A stretch of 64,000 nt of DNA, from assembly GCA_002786025.1 (NCBI GenBank), contig NHNW01000027.1, forward strand, positions 372,001-436,000, read 5' to 3'. The notes beneath the pieces are model-generated. The model was not told the origin of the DNA, searched no databases, and saw only the letters and a list, made by a program, of their open reading frames with translations. The stretch's first letter is position 1. Each line of letters opens with the position of its first letter. This document shows, piece after piece, positions 52,036 to 63,826 of this stretch. This stretch comes from Zasmidium citrigriseum (taxonomy: Eukaryota; Ascomycota; Dothideomycetes; Mycosphaerellales; Mycosphaerellaceae). Both the position numbers and the translations under genes were made by a program.

Positions 52036-53219
52036 TGTGCCAGACTCTTTGGTATATTACAATGGTATGAGTCCAGCAGAGCTGTAGGAGAGTATTGTAA
52101 GAGGCGAGAAGAGTTCAAAGAAAGATGAAGAGAGTATGGAAGACGTAAGGAAGATGTATCAGCTATGTCTAATAGCTCAGCTCGCGGCACAGCTGTGAGG
52201 ATCAGGAGAAAGAAGGAATGAGGTCAGACTCAGCGGGCATATGGGTGCCTTGTATATCACTCCGTCTGCGCCCGAGCCCAGACGAACCATGCGGTTCGGT
52301 AAAGGATGCTGTGGTACCCGTTCGGATGGTTTGGTGAGGTCCACGGGTGTTGTTGTTGTCTCTCGGCATCAGCTTTGCCCGACACCCTAAAAATAGCCGA
52401 GTCGGGAGGTTTGTACCCGAAAGACCGATCGTAGAGACAACATCACTCTTTGCTGCGTCAAAAGATCTCGGTATCCAATGTGTTTGGCGTCTTCGACCTC
52501 ATCTGTTGGCACTATCCGGAAGGCCTCGTCGAGATGATGTTGCTCAGCAGGCGGGAATTCCGTTGAGACGCGACTCCGCCATTGGATGTGGAACCATTGC
52601 CGCCAGCACATGCAAGACCGGAGTCCGGATATGAGTAAGGTAGTCGATCTTTGCCAGTGGAAGATAGGTCTGGCTCAATATCAGGAGGTATCTGAGGGTG
52701 TCTAAAGATTTTGATGTTTGAAGAACAAGGTGAAGTCGCGTCTTTTTTCTCGAAGGTTTCGAAGATGTTTTGTCCGAAGAATCTCCAGTGTCTCTCCAGA
52801 TCACGCCAGACTCGATCCGTGGCACGCGCACTTGCCGCACCACCACACGTCGACCAACACGCTGTAACAGAGGCGCTTCTTCAACAGTCGCGTGCCTGAG
52901 CACATCTTCTGCTGTGTTTCTCACTGACAGGCTCGTCATCTCCGAGTCGCCAAAGCGGAGTGAGGTCCGGATTACGCCGCTTGGAAGTGCTCGCCCTTGC
53001 AGACGCGGCGAGACCTTCCATTCCTTGTCGCCCTCGCTTGCGTGGCGGGCACCAATATCCAACGTGGCGTCCAGGCCAATTTGGTAGGCAATTCTCTTCT
53101 CGCCCGCCCTTTTCGCACCTGAGTACCACCTGCGACTCATTATTCCCACATGCCGGAGCAGCGGTAGCACGAGAGCTGATCACCGACGCCGCGCGGCCAC
53201 GCCAGCAACATCTGCCGCC
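52036..53219. other. Divergent intergenic region MCR1 / histidine kinase
   Basis: About 1.2 kb. A 208-codon minus-strand frame (52544-53170) and several overlapping plus-strand frames have no recognisable content and lie where the kinase 5' leader and promoter are expected. Confidence 0.45.
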
Positions 53220-56200
53220 ATGTCGCTCGAGGAGAGAGAGGTCCAGCGCTACTACCAGCCCTGGCTGGCCGCCCACGGATCCAGTCTAAATGTCGCCTCG
53301 AATGTGGAGAGTATCGCGGAACACGATCTCAAGGGCAAAGGATACCAGCCGCGAGCCTCGCGGGACAAGGCCCTCACCGCTTTCGCCCAGCTCATAGCCC
53401 TCCGTCTGGACGTTAAGCGGTGCATGGTCTCGCTCATAGACTCGTCAAATCAATACATTCTGGCCGAGGCTACCCGACACAACACTCTAACAAGTACAGA
53501 GGGACTGGACTCTGGGGATGATCTATGGCTGGGTGCTACGATTTTGAAGCGCGCAGATGCGGTATGCGAGCACTGTTTCTACAACACCTGCGTGGGCTTC
53601 GAGGAAGATGGCAAACTGTATGCCGCCAAGGGTCTAATCATCAACGACTGTCGCCTGGACGAGCGCTTCCAAGACCGGCCGTATGTGCAGCAAGAACCCG
53701 GTGTCCGATTCTACGCTGGAGTTCCATTGTATAGTGGCCGCAACTACATGATTGGTGCATTGGCCGTCTCTGATGATAAACCGCGAGATGGACTGTCAGC
53801 CGGCAAGCTCAGACTGCTTCAAGAGACGGCCCAGTCGGTCATGGAGCACCTCGAGTGGGCTCGAGACCGAGTGGACCGCTTCAAAGGAGAACGTATTGTT
53901 CGTGGCAGTGAGTAACCCGTTTCTCCCCATATCGAGTCACTACTGACCCATCTTGAAGTGGCTTCGTTCATCGAAGATTGTTCTTCTATGCGAGATGGCT
54001 CCACTGGAGATGAGCCAGACAGGGACGCGAATGCAGCTACCCTGAGCCCCAACAGCGATCACACCGGCAAGACCCCACCTAGGCCGCGGTTGACTACGAG
54101 GAAATCCGCCCGGCGTGTACCTCAGCCAGCTTCCGCGAAGAAAGTGGACAGCATGTCACACATGTTCGCACGAGCAGCAGACATACTTCGTGATGCCACC
54201 CTAGCTGACGGATGCGCCATCTTCGGTGCATCTCCGGGTTCTGGTAGAGCTGATAGCATCAAAGCGGCCTTTGGGGGACCTAGTCAACCCGGCCAACCAT
54301 CTCCAGCAAGTGATTCTGACAAGCACGATACCAATACTTCCGATTCAGACAGCAGTCCAGCGGCGAGGCCGTGCAAGATCCTTGCATACGCTCTAGCTGA
54401 CGAACAGGCCCGTGCAGACATAGAAAGCGGCACTGCTTTAACGCTGGGTACTCTCGACAAGTATGTTCTCCATCAATGTACTGCGTGACGTCGGGAGCTA
54501 ACTCTTCTCAGATACTTTGCCCTCTTTCCCCAAGGTCGCGCATTCTCTTTCACATCAGAAGGTGCGGGCGTGTCTTCTGAAGACGACAGTGCAAGTGATA
54601 GGGAAGTTCGACCACGAGCGACATCCAACGCTGGCGATGGCAAAGACAAGCCCAAGCCTCGCAAGCGGCGAATGGACCACAAGGAGCTGCTCAAGAAGAT
54701 TCCTGGCGCCAAGAACGTTATCTTCCTCCCTCTTTTCGACCACGGCGAGGAACGACTAATCGCTGGATGCTTCCTCTGGACCTCCGTCACTGGGCGCATG
54801 ATGATGGATACGGACCTCTCATTCTTGCGTGCGTTCGCCAATTCGATCGTTTCCGAGGTGGTTCGGATGAACATGCAGAAGAACGAAGCTTCGAAAACCA
54901 CCTTCATCGCTTCAATGTCCCACGAACTTCGATCACCGCTACATGGAATTTTGGGAGCCGCAGAATTCCTCATGGATACAATGACAGATGCATATCAATC
55001 TGGGTTGATTACATCCATCGTCACATGCGGCAAGACGCTGCTTGATACACTCAACCACGTACTGGACTACAGCAAGATCAACAAGCTCGGCCGAGCACAG
55101 ATGCGGAAGCATGCCAAGCAGAACAAATTGATCAATCTGGCAAGCGATTCATCGCTCGAATCTTTGAATATGACAGCCGAGATCGACCTAGGTGTGCTCG
55201 TCGAAGAAGTCGCTGAAGCCGTCACTGCAGGACATTCTTTCAAACGACTGCCAAGCGCTGGAACCGTGGCCTCTTTCGATGCATTGACCTCCGGCAAGAA
55301 CGAAGTCTCAGGTGGCAACCACTCTCATCACGCACCCCATCCATTGGTCTTGCTGGACATAAGCCCTCGACGATCATGGCTGGTACGAATACAACCTGGT
55401 GCGCTACGAAGAATCATCATGAACCTTCTCGGGAACGCCCTGAAATACACGGAAACTGGTTTTGTGGCTGTCTCTCTCCGAGCTCAAGAGAGGGAAGGCC
55501 ATAACAGCTCAAAGATCGATGCCCTGATACGAGTCGTGGACTCTGGGAAGGGCATGTCTGAGAATTTTCAGAAGGATAGACTCTTCATTCCTTTCAGTCA
55601 AGAAGATCCTTTTCAACCTGGCACCGGCTTGGGACTGTCGATCGTAAAGCAGATTGTAAGTATGGACGCTCTTTGATACATTCAAGCTGTGGCTAATATG
55701 CATTCAGGTGGACTCTCTTGGCGGCTCTATCGAGGTCACGTCCCAGCAGAACGTCGGAACTGAGATTAATGTGCACATCAGCCTTGCGCCGGCCAGCGAG
55801 AATACCGATCACACCCCTGACCCTGAAATCTTGGCTACCGAGAGCAATACACGAGGAAAGCACCTCGTATTGCTAGATGTCCCGCGAGAAGGCACCACTT
55901 CCAGGCCTCCCACTGACCCAGTTGCCAGACTCGAGCAGACTGTACAAGAAGCCTGTACTCGATGGTTCGGCATGAAGGTCACTCGATCCAATGATATGGA
56001 CAGTGAGCCAGAGGCCGACTTCTTCCTCTATTGCGAGCCGCCTCCTGTGGAGAGGTTGATACAACGTAACAGACAATCGCCTGGTGGCCAAGGAGCCAGA
56101 GGAGAGATTCCTGTCATCATTGTATGCGTGAATGATGAAGAAGCGATCTCGGTATGCAGGAAGCATCAGATTGCTCTGAGAGAACTGGGAAGGGTAGTTG

Positions 56201-56996
56201 AAGTGATACCGCAGCCGTACGTCTTCACGCAAGTCTTTGTGCGATTCCTGCTGACATGTCACACAGATGCGGTCCACGAAAGCTTGCCAAAGTGTTCAAT
56301 CACTGCCTCAAGCGAGTCGAAGAGATACGCAATGACCTACCAACGCCAGACGCAGGGGCAACAGACACGACAGATACACCTATGGAACAAAGAGAGCGTA
56401 CACCAGACGCCATGGAAGACGTACAACATTCACAGACCAAAGACCTCGGCAGCAGCATGAGCGCTGCCATCTCTTACCCTACGCCGCCACCGATCAACCC
56501 AACGACACCCGCCCTACAAAACAGAACCTACTCCGACAGCACCTCCTCCCGCCCCAGCACCAGCGCCGGCCCAACCACAACCGCCGAGCTCCACATCCTC
56601 CTCGTCGACGACAACAAGATCAACCGCCAACTCCTCGTAATGTTCATGAAGAAATGCTCCTTTTCCTACCGCGAAGCCGAGAACGGTCTCGAAGCCGTCG
56701 AAGCCTACAAAGCTTCCTGTCTCCCCGGTCCTACCACAGCCTCCACCCCTGGCCGGAAGTTCGATTTCGTGCTCATGGATATCAGCATGCCGGTCATGGA
56801 CGGTATGGAAGCCACTCGACGCATAAGAGAATTCGAACGAGAGAACGGTGTCAAGAAGACTAACGTTATTGCCCTCACGGGCTTGGCGAGTGCGCAGGCG
56901 CAGAGGGATGCGGAGGTTGTGGGCGTGGATGTGTTTTTGCCAAAGCCGGTGAAGTTTGCGGAGCTGAGGAAGTTGTTGACTGCGGGTGTTAAGTAG
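53220..56996 (+). CDS. Hybrid histidine kinase with N-terminal GAF domain
   Basis: Exons 53220-53907, 53959-54460, 54512-55655, 55708-56216 and 56267-56996 give 1190 residues. Seen: a GAF domain (about 45-215) and a second GAF-like region (about 275-510) broken by disordered inserts, ending in LSFLRAFANSIVSEV. Next come the HisKA box FIASMSHELRSPLHG with phospho-acceptor His534, the ATPase N-box (NLLGNALKYT), G1 (DSGKGMSENF) and G2 (GTGLGLSIVKQIV) boxes, a linker with CGPRKLAK, and a receiver domain with Asp1062/1063, phospho-acceptor Asp1119 (VLMDISMP) and the FLPKPV lysine. No membrane helices, so it is probably cytosolic. It should signal through the Ypd1-Ssk1/Skn7 relay (inference). The signal sensed is unknown; no phytochrome PHY domain or HAMP repeats are seen. 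Confidence 0.9.
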
Positions 56997-58087
56997 AATG
57001 GGACTTGTGGAAGGCGGAGGGTTCTGGATAGGAGGAGCGTGGGTGTTGGTTTTGATTGATGTGTTTTTTGGACGAGCGATGATGAGACGATTGATGGATA
57101 CCCCAATGACGTTGCGTCTTTTGCATTGGATAGAGATACAGGGAATGGAGTTTTTGTGATCCATGGCCTCTCGGCAAGAAACGATCTACCAAAACATCCC
57201 ACGATTGATCCGGAATGGCATCAGAGTGTATGAAGCTTTCGAGACGCAATCAGTATGCAGGTTCCAGAATCGTGTGGCGCAGGTATGTGATTCACCCTAC
57301 GCTCGACATGTTGTCTAATTTTAACCCCAGGGACGAAGACTATGATGAGACACGAAGCTCGAACCAGCGCAAGAGGCTTCGAGGAGCCCTAATGACATTT
57401 TCTAGCAACAGGCCGCGGAAGGAAGGGAGTGACCACAGAGCGCGGAGGGGACTCCGATCTCCAATCGACACGATATACTTTCAGGACCAGGACTCACGAG
57501 TTTGCACGTGGAGAAGGAGCTGTCCAGCTGGAGCTCTGGACTCTGGAGAGCTATGGTCCTTGTTCGTTCCTCTTCCCTTCCTGACCTTCTACCTTGCCGA
57601 GGCCGCTCTTAATTTTAAGAGCCATCCGTCCTTCTTTGCAGCTACATCCTCAGGACGACAGCGACCATGAATCAATCTTCGAAACTATATCGCATTCAAT
57701 CATGAAGTCATGGACTCGAAGCGCCCTGATGTGCGATTCAGTCCGCGGAGCGGGATCATCAAGCCTTGGCGGCAGTGTATGCCAATGCTATGATCTTTCG
57801 TCAGCTGTCCAACCTCCTTCCAAGTACCTCCTACCTTGGCCTATGCCAAGTAACTTTGTCAAAGCCTCACTCGACTACGATCCTTCCTCGGAAGCAAGCT
57901 ATACTGAAGTCAAGAATATACCACGGTCAAAAACCACCGCCAGCCCGAAGTGCATACCACATTCAGGATGGACACCTTCCGCGGAGGGCGAAAACAGCCT
58001 CAGAAGACGGTGTATTTAGACTGGACGATGTCCTCGCGCTGAAACGACGTATCCCCAACAAGTCTATCATCGCATTTGACCACAGTC
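56997..58087. other. Intergenic, about 1.1 kb
   Basis: Kinase 3' end and promoter of the fasciclin gene. Open frames of 70-150 codons (57215-57670, 57594-58019) overlap in different frames and have no recognisable domain. Confidence 0.45.
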
Positions 58088-59528
58088 ATGGCAAAATCTA
58101 TCACTCTCGCTTCGTTGCTCGCAGCAGGCTGTGCAGCACAGTCCTTCACGTTGACTGTGGGAAGTAGCATTGCGAGTGTCGCAGCAAGCGCCGCATCTGC
58201 AGCAAGCTCCGCACAGGGAACCATCATCAACACCACTCCTGTTATCCTCAACACAGCAGACCGTGTCTCTACAATCAATGGACAGGCCACAGTAACCACC
58301 ACAGGAGCCGTCACGGGTGCAACACGTTTCCCCGAAGCCCCTGCCTTCGCCGACGCCGCTGCTTCCGTCGATCAAGTCAGCAGTCTTGTGAGCCTGCTGC
58401 AACAAGACCGCCTGTCCTCTGTTCTCCCCATCTTGAGCGGCATTGGCACGGTTCTGGCTCCTAACAATGACGCTCTCGAGGAGTTCTTGGGCACGGATGC
58501 CGGACAGAGGTTTCAGGATGACGACGATTTTGCCGTGGCGCTGCTGAAGTACCACGCTCTTATTGGAGTCTTCGATGCGAGTGCTTTTCCTAGAGGAGGC
58601 CTGCTTACCAGTCGATGGTTTGAGACGACCTTGTTCAATGAGAGTGCTCGTCCAAATGTTGGAGGCTACGTCGCAGGCGGAGAGGTGACTTTGCTCAGTG
58701 GTGGTCTCGAGCAATCCAAGGTTGTTGAGCCAGTGAGTACTTTCACGACGACTTGTTACGGGAGAGTAATCCGACTTCTGCCAGAACCTCCAATTCAACA
58801 ACGGCTACATCCACGTCATCGACAAAGTCCTCACAATCCCCGAAGGAGTCAGCCAGGTCCTGATCAACAACAACTTCCAGGCCCTCGTGGGCGCTTTGCA
58901 GCTCTCGACCCTCAACGCAGAAGACCTCAACAGGCCAAACGGGATAACTCTCTTTGCCCCCACAAATGAGGCTTTCCAGAACATCGGCAACCTGCTTGGC
59001 AGCCTCAGCGCCGAGGACGTTACGAATATCCTGATGTACCACATCGCTCCTGTTCCGGCGTATGCGAGTGATCTGAGCGATGGAATGCAGGTCAACACTC
59101 TTGCTGGCTCGACGGTGGAGATTACGATTCGGGATGGGGATGATGGGACGGAGGTCTTCGTTAATGGTGCCCGGGTCATTATGCCAAATATGCCATTCAT
59201 CAATGGCGTTGTGCATGGTATTGATCAGTAAGTCTCCAACAATCACTTACCATCCAAGTTCATTCCACTAACAACAAACCTCTACAGAGTCCTCAACCCC
59301 AACAACGAAGTCGATCCCTCCGATTCGTCCGACGGCCAGGTCCAATTCTCTGGTGCCTCGTCTGTCGCCAGCATCCCATTGACTTCGGGGATCCCGACTG
59401 GCACGAGCTCTCCTATGCCTTCGGAGACGGGTGGTACTGAGACTTATGATGGAGCGGGTGCTTTTGTTACGCAGGCTCCGTGGTTGGGTATGGCTGTTGG
59501 TATGGCGGCTTTTGCTGCTTATGTCTAA
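58088..59528 (+). CDS. Secreted fasciclin (FAS1) domain protein, probably GPI-anchored
   Basis: Exons 58088-58732, 58785-59227 and 59288-59528 give 442 residues. Seen: a signal peptide (MAKSITLASLLAAGCAAQ), an Ala/Ser-rich stretch, a first, shortened FAS1 domain (about 95-235, with TVLAPNNDALEEFL and LLKYHALIG), and a second full FAS1 domain (about 240-370, with TLFAPTNEAFQNIG, ILMYHIAPV and NGVVHGID). A Ser/Thr-rich stalk and a C-terminal hydrophobic tail (WLGMAVGMAAFAAYV) follow, as in GPI-anchored proteins. FAS1 domains mediate cell-surface adhesion; in fungi they have been linked to wall structure. Gpi2, needed for such anchors, is encoded 3 kb away, probably by coincidence. Confidence 0.9.
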
Positions 59529-60545
59529 GCTGGAGCCATATAATGTGCTCAATGCTGTTTGACGATGATGGTATGAGGAACACGATTTTACACAGTGTGT
59601 CTTGAATCGTTTGAGGTACGAGGAAATGTTCAGAAATACTTCCAACCTTGATACAAGTCACTTTATCACGATGCTCCCCAAGGGCTGTGATATTGATCAT
59701 TAGATCCTTGAGTAGACCACGAAAAGAAAGCAAGAAGAAAGCCAAAACGACCATTCGAAGAACAGATCATGGAGTTCGGATAGCCGTCCCCTCGAAAACA
59801 AGTTCTTCCAAGGCTTGAAGGGCCTCGTGATCACCTCAGCTCTGTGCAAATCCGCAAAGAGCTCATGTCGCACATCATAGAGCACATGGCTCACACAAAG
59901 TCACGCAGGCTCTCACAGGCAGTCTTAGCACTGCCTCATTTGCATGCTATTTAGCTCGATCACTTGCTCCTTGACTAGTCTCTCGAATCAAGCAATCTTC
60001 AATCAACAGATTATGAGTGGAGTTGAATCGATGCTGTTTATTGGCTTCATATGTGGCCAGAGATCTGTCCTGTTCCGGCTTGAATTGTTTCGCATTAGTC
60101 TATTAGATAATGTCCTCTTTCACAATGTGCTCTACTGCCATGCTTCTCTTTACTTTGGGTACTTGCAGAGCTCACTTGACTGCTTCCTGGCATTATTTCG
60201 TCGTCTCGCGCGCCTTCCAAAGTTGACCGGTCTTGGCGTGCCTTCCTCATCAGCAAAGTTCATTTGAGACTCTGTTTACTTCACTTCAGCTTTCACTACA
60301 AGGTGTTGTAGGCTTCACTTCTAATATCATATGCTCCATCACTTCTATATTCACTCTAGATTGACTCTAAATTCACTGTTAGCTTCACTGCAAACTTCAC
60401 ATGCCAAGGCTCACATGAAGATTCACTGGGGTCGCGCCTTCCAGAAACAGCGAAATCCAGGGTCCAAGGGTCTTTTTAGCGCGCTTCTTCTTCCACCCTC
60501 CACAAACTTTCTCCATCCACCAACAACACCAACCGCGCCAACAAC
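59529..60545. other. Intergenic, about 1 kb, with a TTCAC motif cluster
   Basis: No gene is supported. The 59.9-60.4 kb part is AT-richer than its surroundings. TTCAC pentamers recur about eight times within 60270-60430, described as a separate entry. Confidence 0.5.
60270..60430 (+). repeat. Dispersed TTCAC(T) motif cluster
   Basis: About eight copies of TTCAC, most followed by T, lie in roughly 160 bp, at irregular spacing of 10-35 bp, 120-280 bp before the Arb2-like start codon. They may be decayed tandem repeats or a cluster of factor-binding sites. Confidence 0.5.
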
Positions 60546-62201
60546 ATGTTCAAGTTGACGATGGCGCCCGCGCAGTACCAGCAACACAGCCTCTCGCTCG
60601 GCGAGTTGGGCTTCAAGGTCGACGACAACACCAAGGAGATCGTCGCTATCAAGGACGGCGAACATTTCGACTACTTCCACTTCGACAGCATGGAACTCAA
60701 CGACAACCGCAAGGAGGCGGTCCACCAGGCGGTGCGCTCGATTGTCGCCGACGAGCTCAAGAAATTCGGCATCATGCCGGTGTTCTTGCACGGCAGCAAG
60801 GTGGAGGTGGACAAGCCGGAGACGCCACACGTCACGGTGTTGAGCACGGAACTTGGTAAGTTAAAGCAGAAGCGTGACGTGATTGTTGTCGTCGGCGAGG
60901 CGGGCGGCGGCTCGAGCGGTCAAGACGCGGGCATTTGGGCGTATCGCACCTTGATGCGTGAGGGAGGAATCGAGAAGGGCAGCGCGGTGGGCCTCATGAG
61001 CAAATTGAGAGAGCATGGCAAGAGCAATGCGACGACCAACGACCCGACCGGCGAGAACGCGACCCCAGGCGTCTTCATCCTGAACCCAGGTTCGCTCCTC
61101 TATTCGTACATCAACAAGAAGCCGATGACCCAGACGACCTGGCTGGGACGCGACAAGAGAGACTCTCTCGCGGACCCCTACAAGATTGACGAGAAGCTGA
61201 ACACGGTGCAATGTAAGTCCTCCCATCATTCGCTTTTGAGACAGCTAACCACAACCTTCACAGCGCACGAGACGCCACGTCTTCACATCCAGACCACCCT
61301 CGCATACATCCTCCCGCGCCTCGTCAACGACAACGCGCGCATCCACATCGTCGCCGTGGGCGAGAATGTCAAGGACACGATCGAGATCCTCGACCTCCTT
61401 CACGAGCCTCATATCGATCGCTTTGAGCTCCTTCCTCGTCTGGAGTCTCTGGCCTTGATCGAGCCAAACCACGATGACAACAACATCAAGTCCCGCCGTC
61501 TGCGTGAGCTTCTTGCCACCCATGGCGCCGCGTGGGTCGACTCCGACGTTGCGGCCGGCGAGCAAGTCGCACTGCCAGAGAGCCTGCAGCCGGAGATCAT
61601 GACTCTCAATGTCGACCAGAACAACAACATCGTCGAGCAAGAGAAGGACGAGGAGGCCGAAGATGGCGAGTGGGTCAAAGTCGACAGCCCAACCAAGAAG
61701 GAGAACACCAAGCCAACCATCATCAATGATTTCGACCTGTCCGACGACGAGGACAACCTCCCATCCAAGAACGACAACAACCAGATCACCACGAAGTCCG
61801 CACCAAAGATCATCAATGACTTCGAGCTCACCTCCGACGACGAAGACGACATCCCCACCGCCAACCTCCCACCAGTCGAAGTCTCCTGCCCAACGTACTC
61901 CGCCGGCCCGCACGACGGAATCGTCGAGACCATCTTCCCGTCAGTCGTCGACGACGTCCTAGCCTTCTTCTGGACGGCCAAGACCCCCATCCCAGACATC
62001 GACTGGCACGACCCAGGCGTCATCGATCCGGCGAATAAGCGTATGATGAAGATTATGGGCAAGAGCATCCAGCAGAGCGCTCGTGACATCGCCGCGGGAC
62101 GTGTGGCTGTTCCTGAGGGCGGCTGGCAAGTTCCGTTCGTGATGATGATGGCCAACATGATGTCTTTGGGCGACATGGGCGATGAGTTCGAGGATGCTTG
62201 A
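60546..62201 (+). CDS. Arb2 domain-like protein
   Basis: Exons 60546-61212 and 61264-62201 (51-bp intron, GTAAGT to CAG) give 534 residues. The first 310 residues resemble the Arb2 domain found in fission yeast Arb2 (Argonaute-associated) and in the C-terminus of fungal Hda1: VIVVVGEAGG, GIWAYRTLMREGGIEKGS, GVFILNPGS, LHIQTTLAYILPRL and IHIVAVGENVKDTIEIL, an alpha/beta-hydrolase-like pattern. The second half is acidic and disordered, with two similar modules (PTIINDFDLSDDED and PKIINDFELTSDDED), then a short conserved C-terminal helical part containing DIDWHDPGV. A role in small-RNA or heterochromatin pathways is only suggested by the family name. An ATG at 60561 is an alternative start. Confidence 0.65.
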   Translation: MFKLTMAPAQYQQHSLSLGELGFKVDDNTKEIVAIKDGEHFDYFHFDSMELNDNRKEAVHQAVRSIVADELKKFGIMPVFLHGSKVEVDKPETPHVTVLSTELGKLKQKRDVIVVVGEAGGGSSGQDAGIWAYRTLMREGGIEKGSAVGLMSKLREHGKSNATTNDPTGENATPGVFILNPGSLLYSYINKKPMTQTTWLGRDKRDSLADPYKIDEKLNTVQCKSSHHSLLRQLTTTFTAHETPRLHIQTTLAYILPRLVNDNARIHIVAVGENVKDTIEILDLLHEPHIDRFELLPRLESLALIEPNHDDNNIKSRRLRELLATHGAAWVDSDVAAGEQVALPESLQPEIMTLNVDQNNNIVEQEKDEEAEDGEWVKVDSPTKKENTKPTIINDFDLSDDEDNLPSKNDNNQITTKSAPKIINDFELTSDDEDDIPTANLPPVEVSCPTYSAGPHDGIVETIFPSVVDDVLAFFWTAKTPIPDIDWHDPGVIDPANKRMMKIMGKSIQQSARDIAAGRVAVPEGGWQVPFVMMMANMMSLGDMGDEFEDA

Positions 62202-62428
62202 GCTTTCTCCGCGAGAGGGAGGTTTCATGAGGAATGAGGAATGATGATGATACCATGGCTTGCGATTGCGATTTCGGGGAGGCGGAGGCGACATCTTTGA
62301 GATTGGTTTTGCCTTTTCTCAGGATAGCCGACCGGCTGAGCTGGCATAGCTTCCCCAGAACAGAACAGACAGGAATGAGAGACAAAATGCTGCGAGAATC
62401 ATCGTTTCATTTCGTAATGTTGGTGCTG

Positions 62429-63826
62429 TTAATCCCAATGTCGTCTGATAACCGGCCGTGCCGGATCCCAAGGCCCGTGGATCTCATTCTTGTAACGCTG
62501 CAGCCCGATCAACCACCAACTCGTCAAACCCATGCTCAGTCCGCAGACGAGACCTCCCAAGACGACACCCAAGAATCCCATTGCCCAACCTCTTCCACTG
62601 ATTGTCATGCTTAGTCCACCGCTTGCGAGGACTACCAGGAGTACGGTCAGCCAAAGGTGGCCTGCCCAGGAGTAGTGTCGCAAGTGCCGTCGGAAGACTG
62701 GGAATAGGCCGAAGACTTCGATGCTGAAGAGGGTGAGGCTGAAGACGTGGGTTGTGCTTGGGAGGCGGCTGGCGAGCACTGTACTTGCCATCAGTGCAGC
62801 GTTTGTTGACAATGAAGCAGGAAACTTGGATTCAGGACCGGCACCATAGTCAAATGTGAAGACGTTGATGCCCATCAGCCAGGAAGACAGAGCCCAGATG
62901 GAGTCCGAAGACGTTGACTGCGTGAGGGACTTCAGGATCGGTGAAAGGCCCAACAAAGAGCAGTAGATCAGAATCGCAGACTTGACAGTCGTGAGTCGGT
63001 CCTGCGTCCTGGGAGAAATCGTCGAAGGCGGCGGAATAGGCATCGCAGGAAGCTGCACATCAGAAGCTGCGCTGACGGGAGAACTCGCACCGGTAAGAAC
63101 CACCGACGACGCACTCGGATTCCTCGAATGCAATCGACTCGGTGGATTCGTCGTAACCAACCCATGACTCTGCTCCTTAAACGGCACCCCGAAATCCGCC
63201 TCCTGCTCCACACTCCTTGGACTTTCTGCCTCGTCTTCGCCACTCCTTTCTTCATCTCCACTGCTCTGACTCTGCCAATAATCCCTAAACACCCATCCCG
63301 CAACAGTGCAGAGCGTCGCCCACCCAACGACAGTCTGCGGACTAACCCTCTTCGTCTGAATCGCCGTAAAGCAACACACAAAGATCACCACCGAACAGAC
63401 ATGCTGCACGATGATCGTGCTATCCGCCACCAGCGGCCAGAATTCATAAGGTCTCAATCTTGGGTTTCTCTGCAAATGGTCCAGAAACGTCTCTTCATCG
63501 GTGTAATTATCCGGGTAGCTCTGCTTCACCCAAAGGAGCTTCTTCCACTGTCCATTTGCGCCGACTTTCGGGATTGCGTTGGCGTTTCGGCGTCGGGAAG
63601 AACTACGACCTCGACGTTTTTCGCGGGCGGTCCGACGGATTGAGGAGGCGGTTATGGTGTCGCTGCGGCCGAGGGGGGATGAGCCGCGTTGGCGGGGTGG
63701 GGAGTGGTAGATTGCATCTTCGGGGCGGAGGTGTTGGGTTGATTCATGGCGGGAGAGCGGAGGCCGCCGGGATGCGATGCTGCTGGCGCGGGAGGAGTGG
63801 GTTGTTGACGGGGCGGTGGGCGGCAT
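62429..63826 (-). CDS. GPI2: Gpi2 / PIG-C, GPI N-acetylglucosaminyltransferase subunit
   Basis: A single exon of 465 residues. Gpi2 is a membrane subunit of the complex that transfers GlcNAc to phosphatidylinositol on the cytosolic face of the ER, the first step of GPI-anchor synthesis. Seen: a basic, Ser/Arg-rich disordered N-terminus of about 90 residues; the family start WKKLLWVKQSYPDNYTDE followed by FLDHLQRN; a first pair of membrane helices; a Ser/Glu-rich loop of about 80 residues; then about six helices including SSWLMGINVFTFDYG. The C-terminus ends in RYKNEIHGPWDPARP, as in fungal Gpi2. It is convergent with the Arb2-like gene, with stops about 230 bp apart. Confidence 0.92.
   Translation of the reverse strand: MPPTAPSTTHSSRASSIASRRPPLSRHESTQHLRPEDAIYHSPPRQRGSSPLGRSDTITASSIRRTAREKRRGRSSSRRRNANAIPKVGANGQWKKLLWVKQSYPDNYTDEETFLDHLQRNPRLRPYEFWPLVADSTIIVQHVCSVVIFVCCFTAIQTKRVSPQTVVGWATLCTVAGWVFRDYWQSQSSGDEERSGEDEAESPRSVEQEADFGVPFKEQSHGLVTTNPPSRLHSRNPSASSVVLTGASSPVSAASDVQLPAMPIPPPSTISPRTQDRLTTVKSAILIYCSLLGLSPILKSLTQSTSSDSIWALSSWLMGINVFTFDYGAGPESKFPASLSTNAALMASTVLASRLPSTTHVFSLTLFSIEVFGLFPVFRRHLRHYSWAGHLWLTVLLVVLASGGLSMTISGRGWAMGFLGVVLGGLVCGLSMGLTSWWLIGLQRYKNEIHGPWDPARPVIRRHWD

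Noticed and set aside
52544..53170. Minus-strand open frame of 208 codons before the histidine kinase
   Set aside because: Arg/Ser/Val-rich with no domain or splice-linked continuation; it overlaps other frames in the expected promoter and leader of the kinase.
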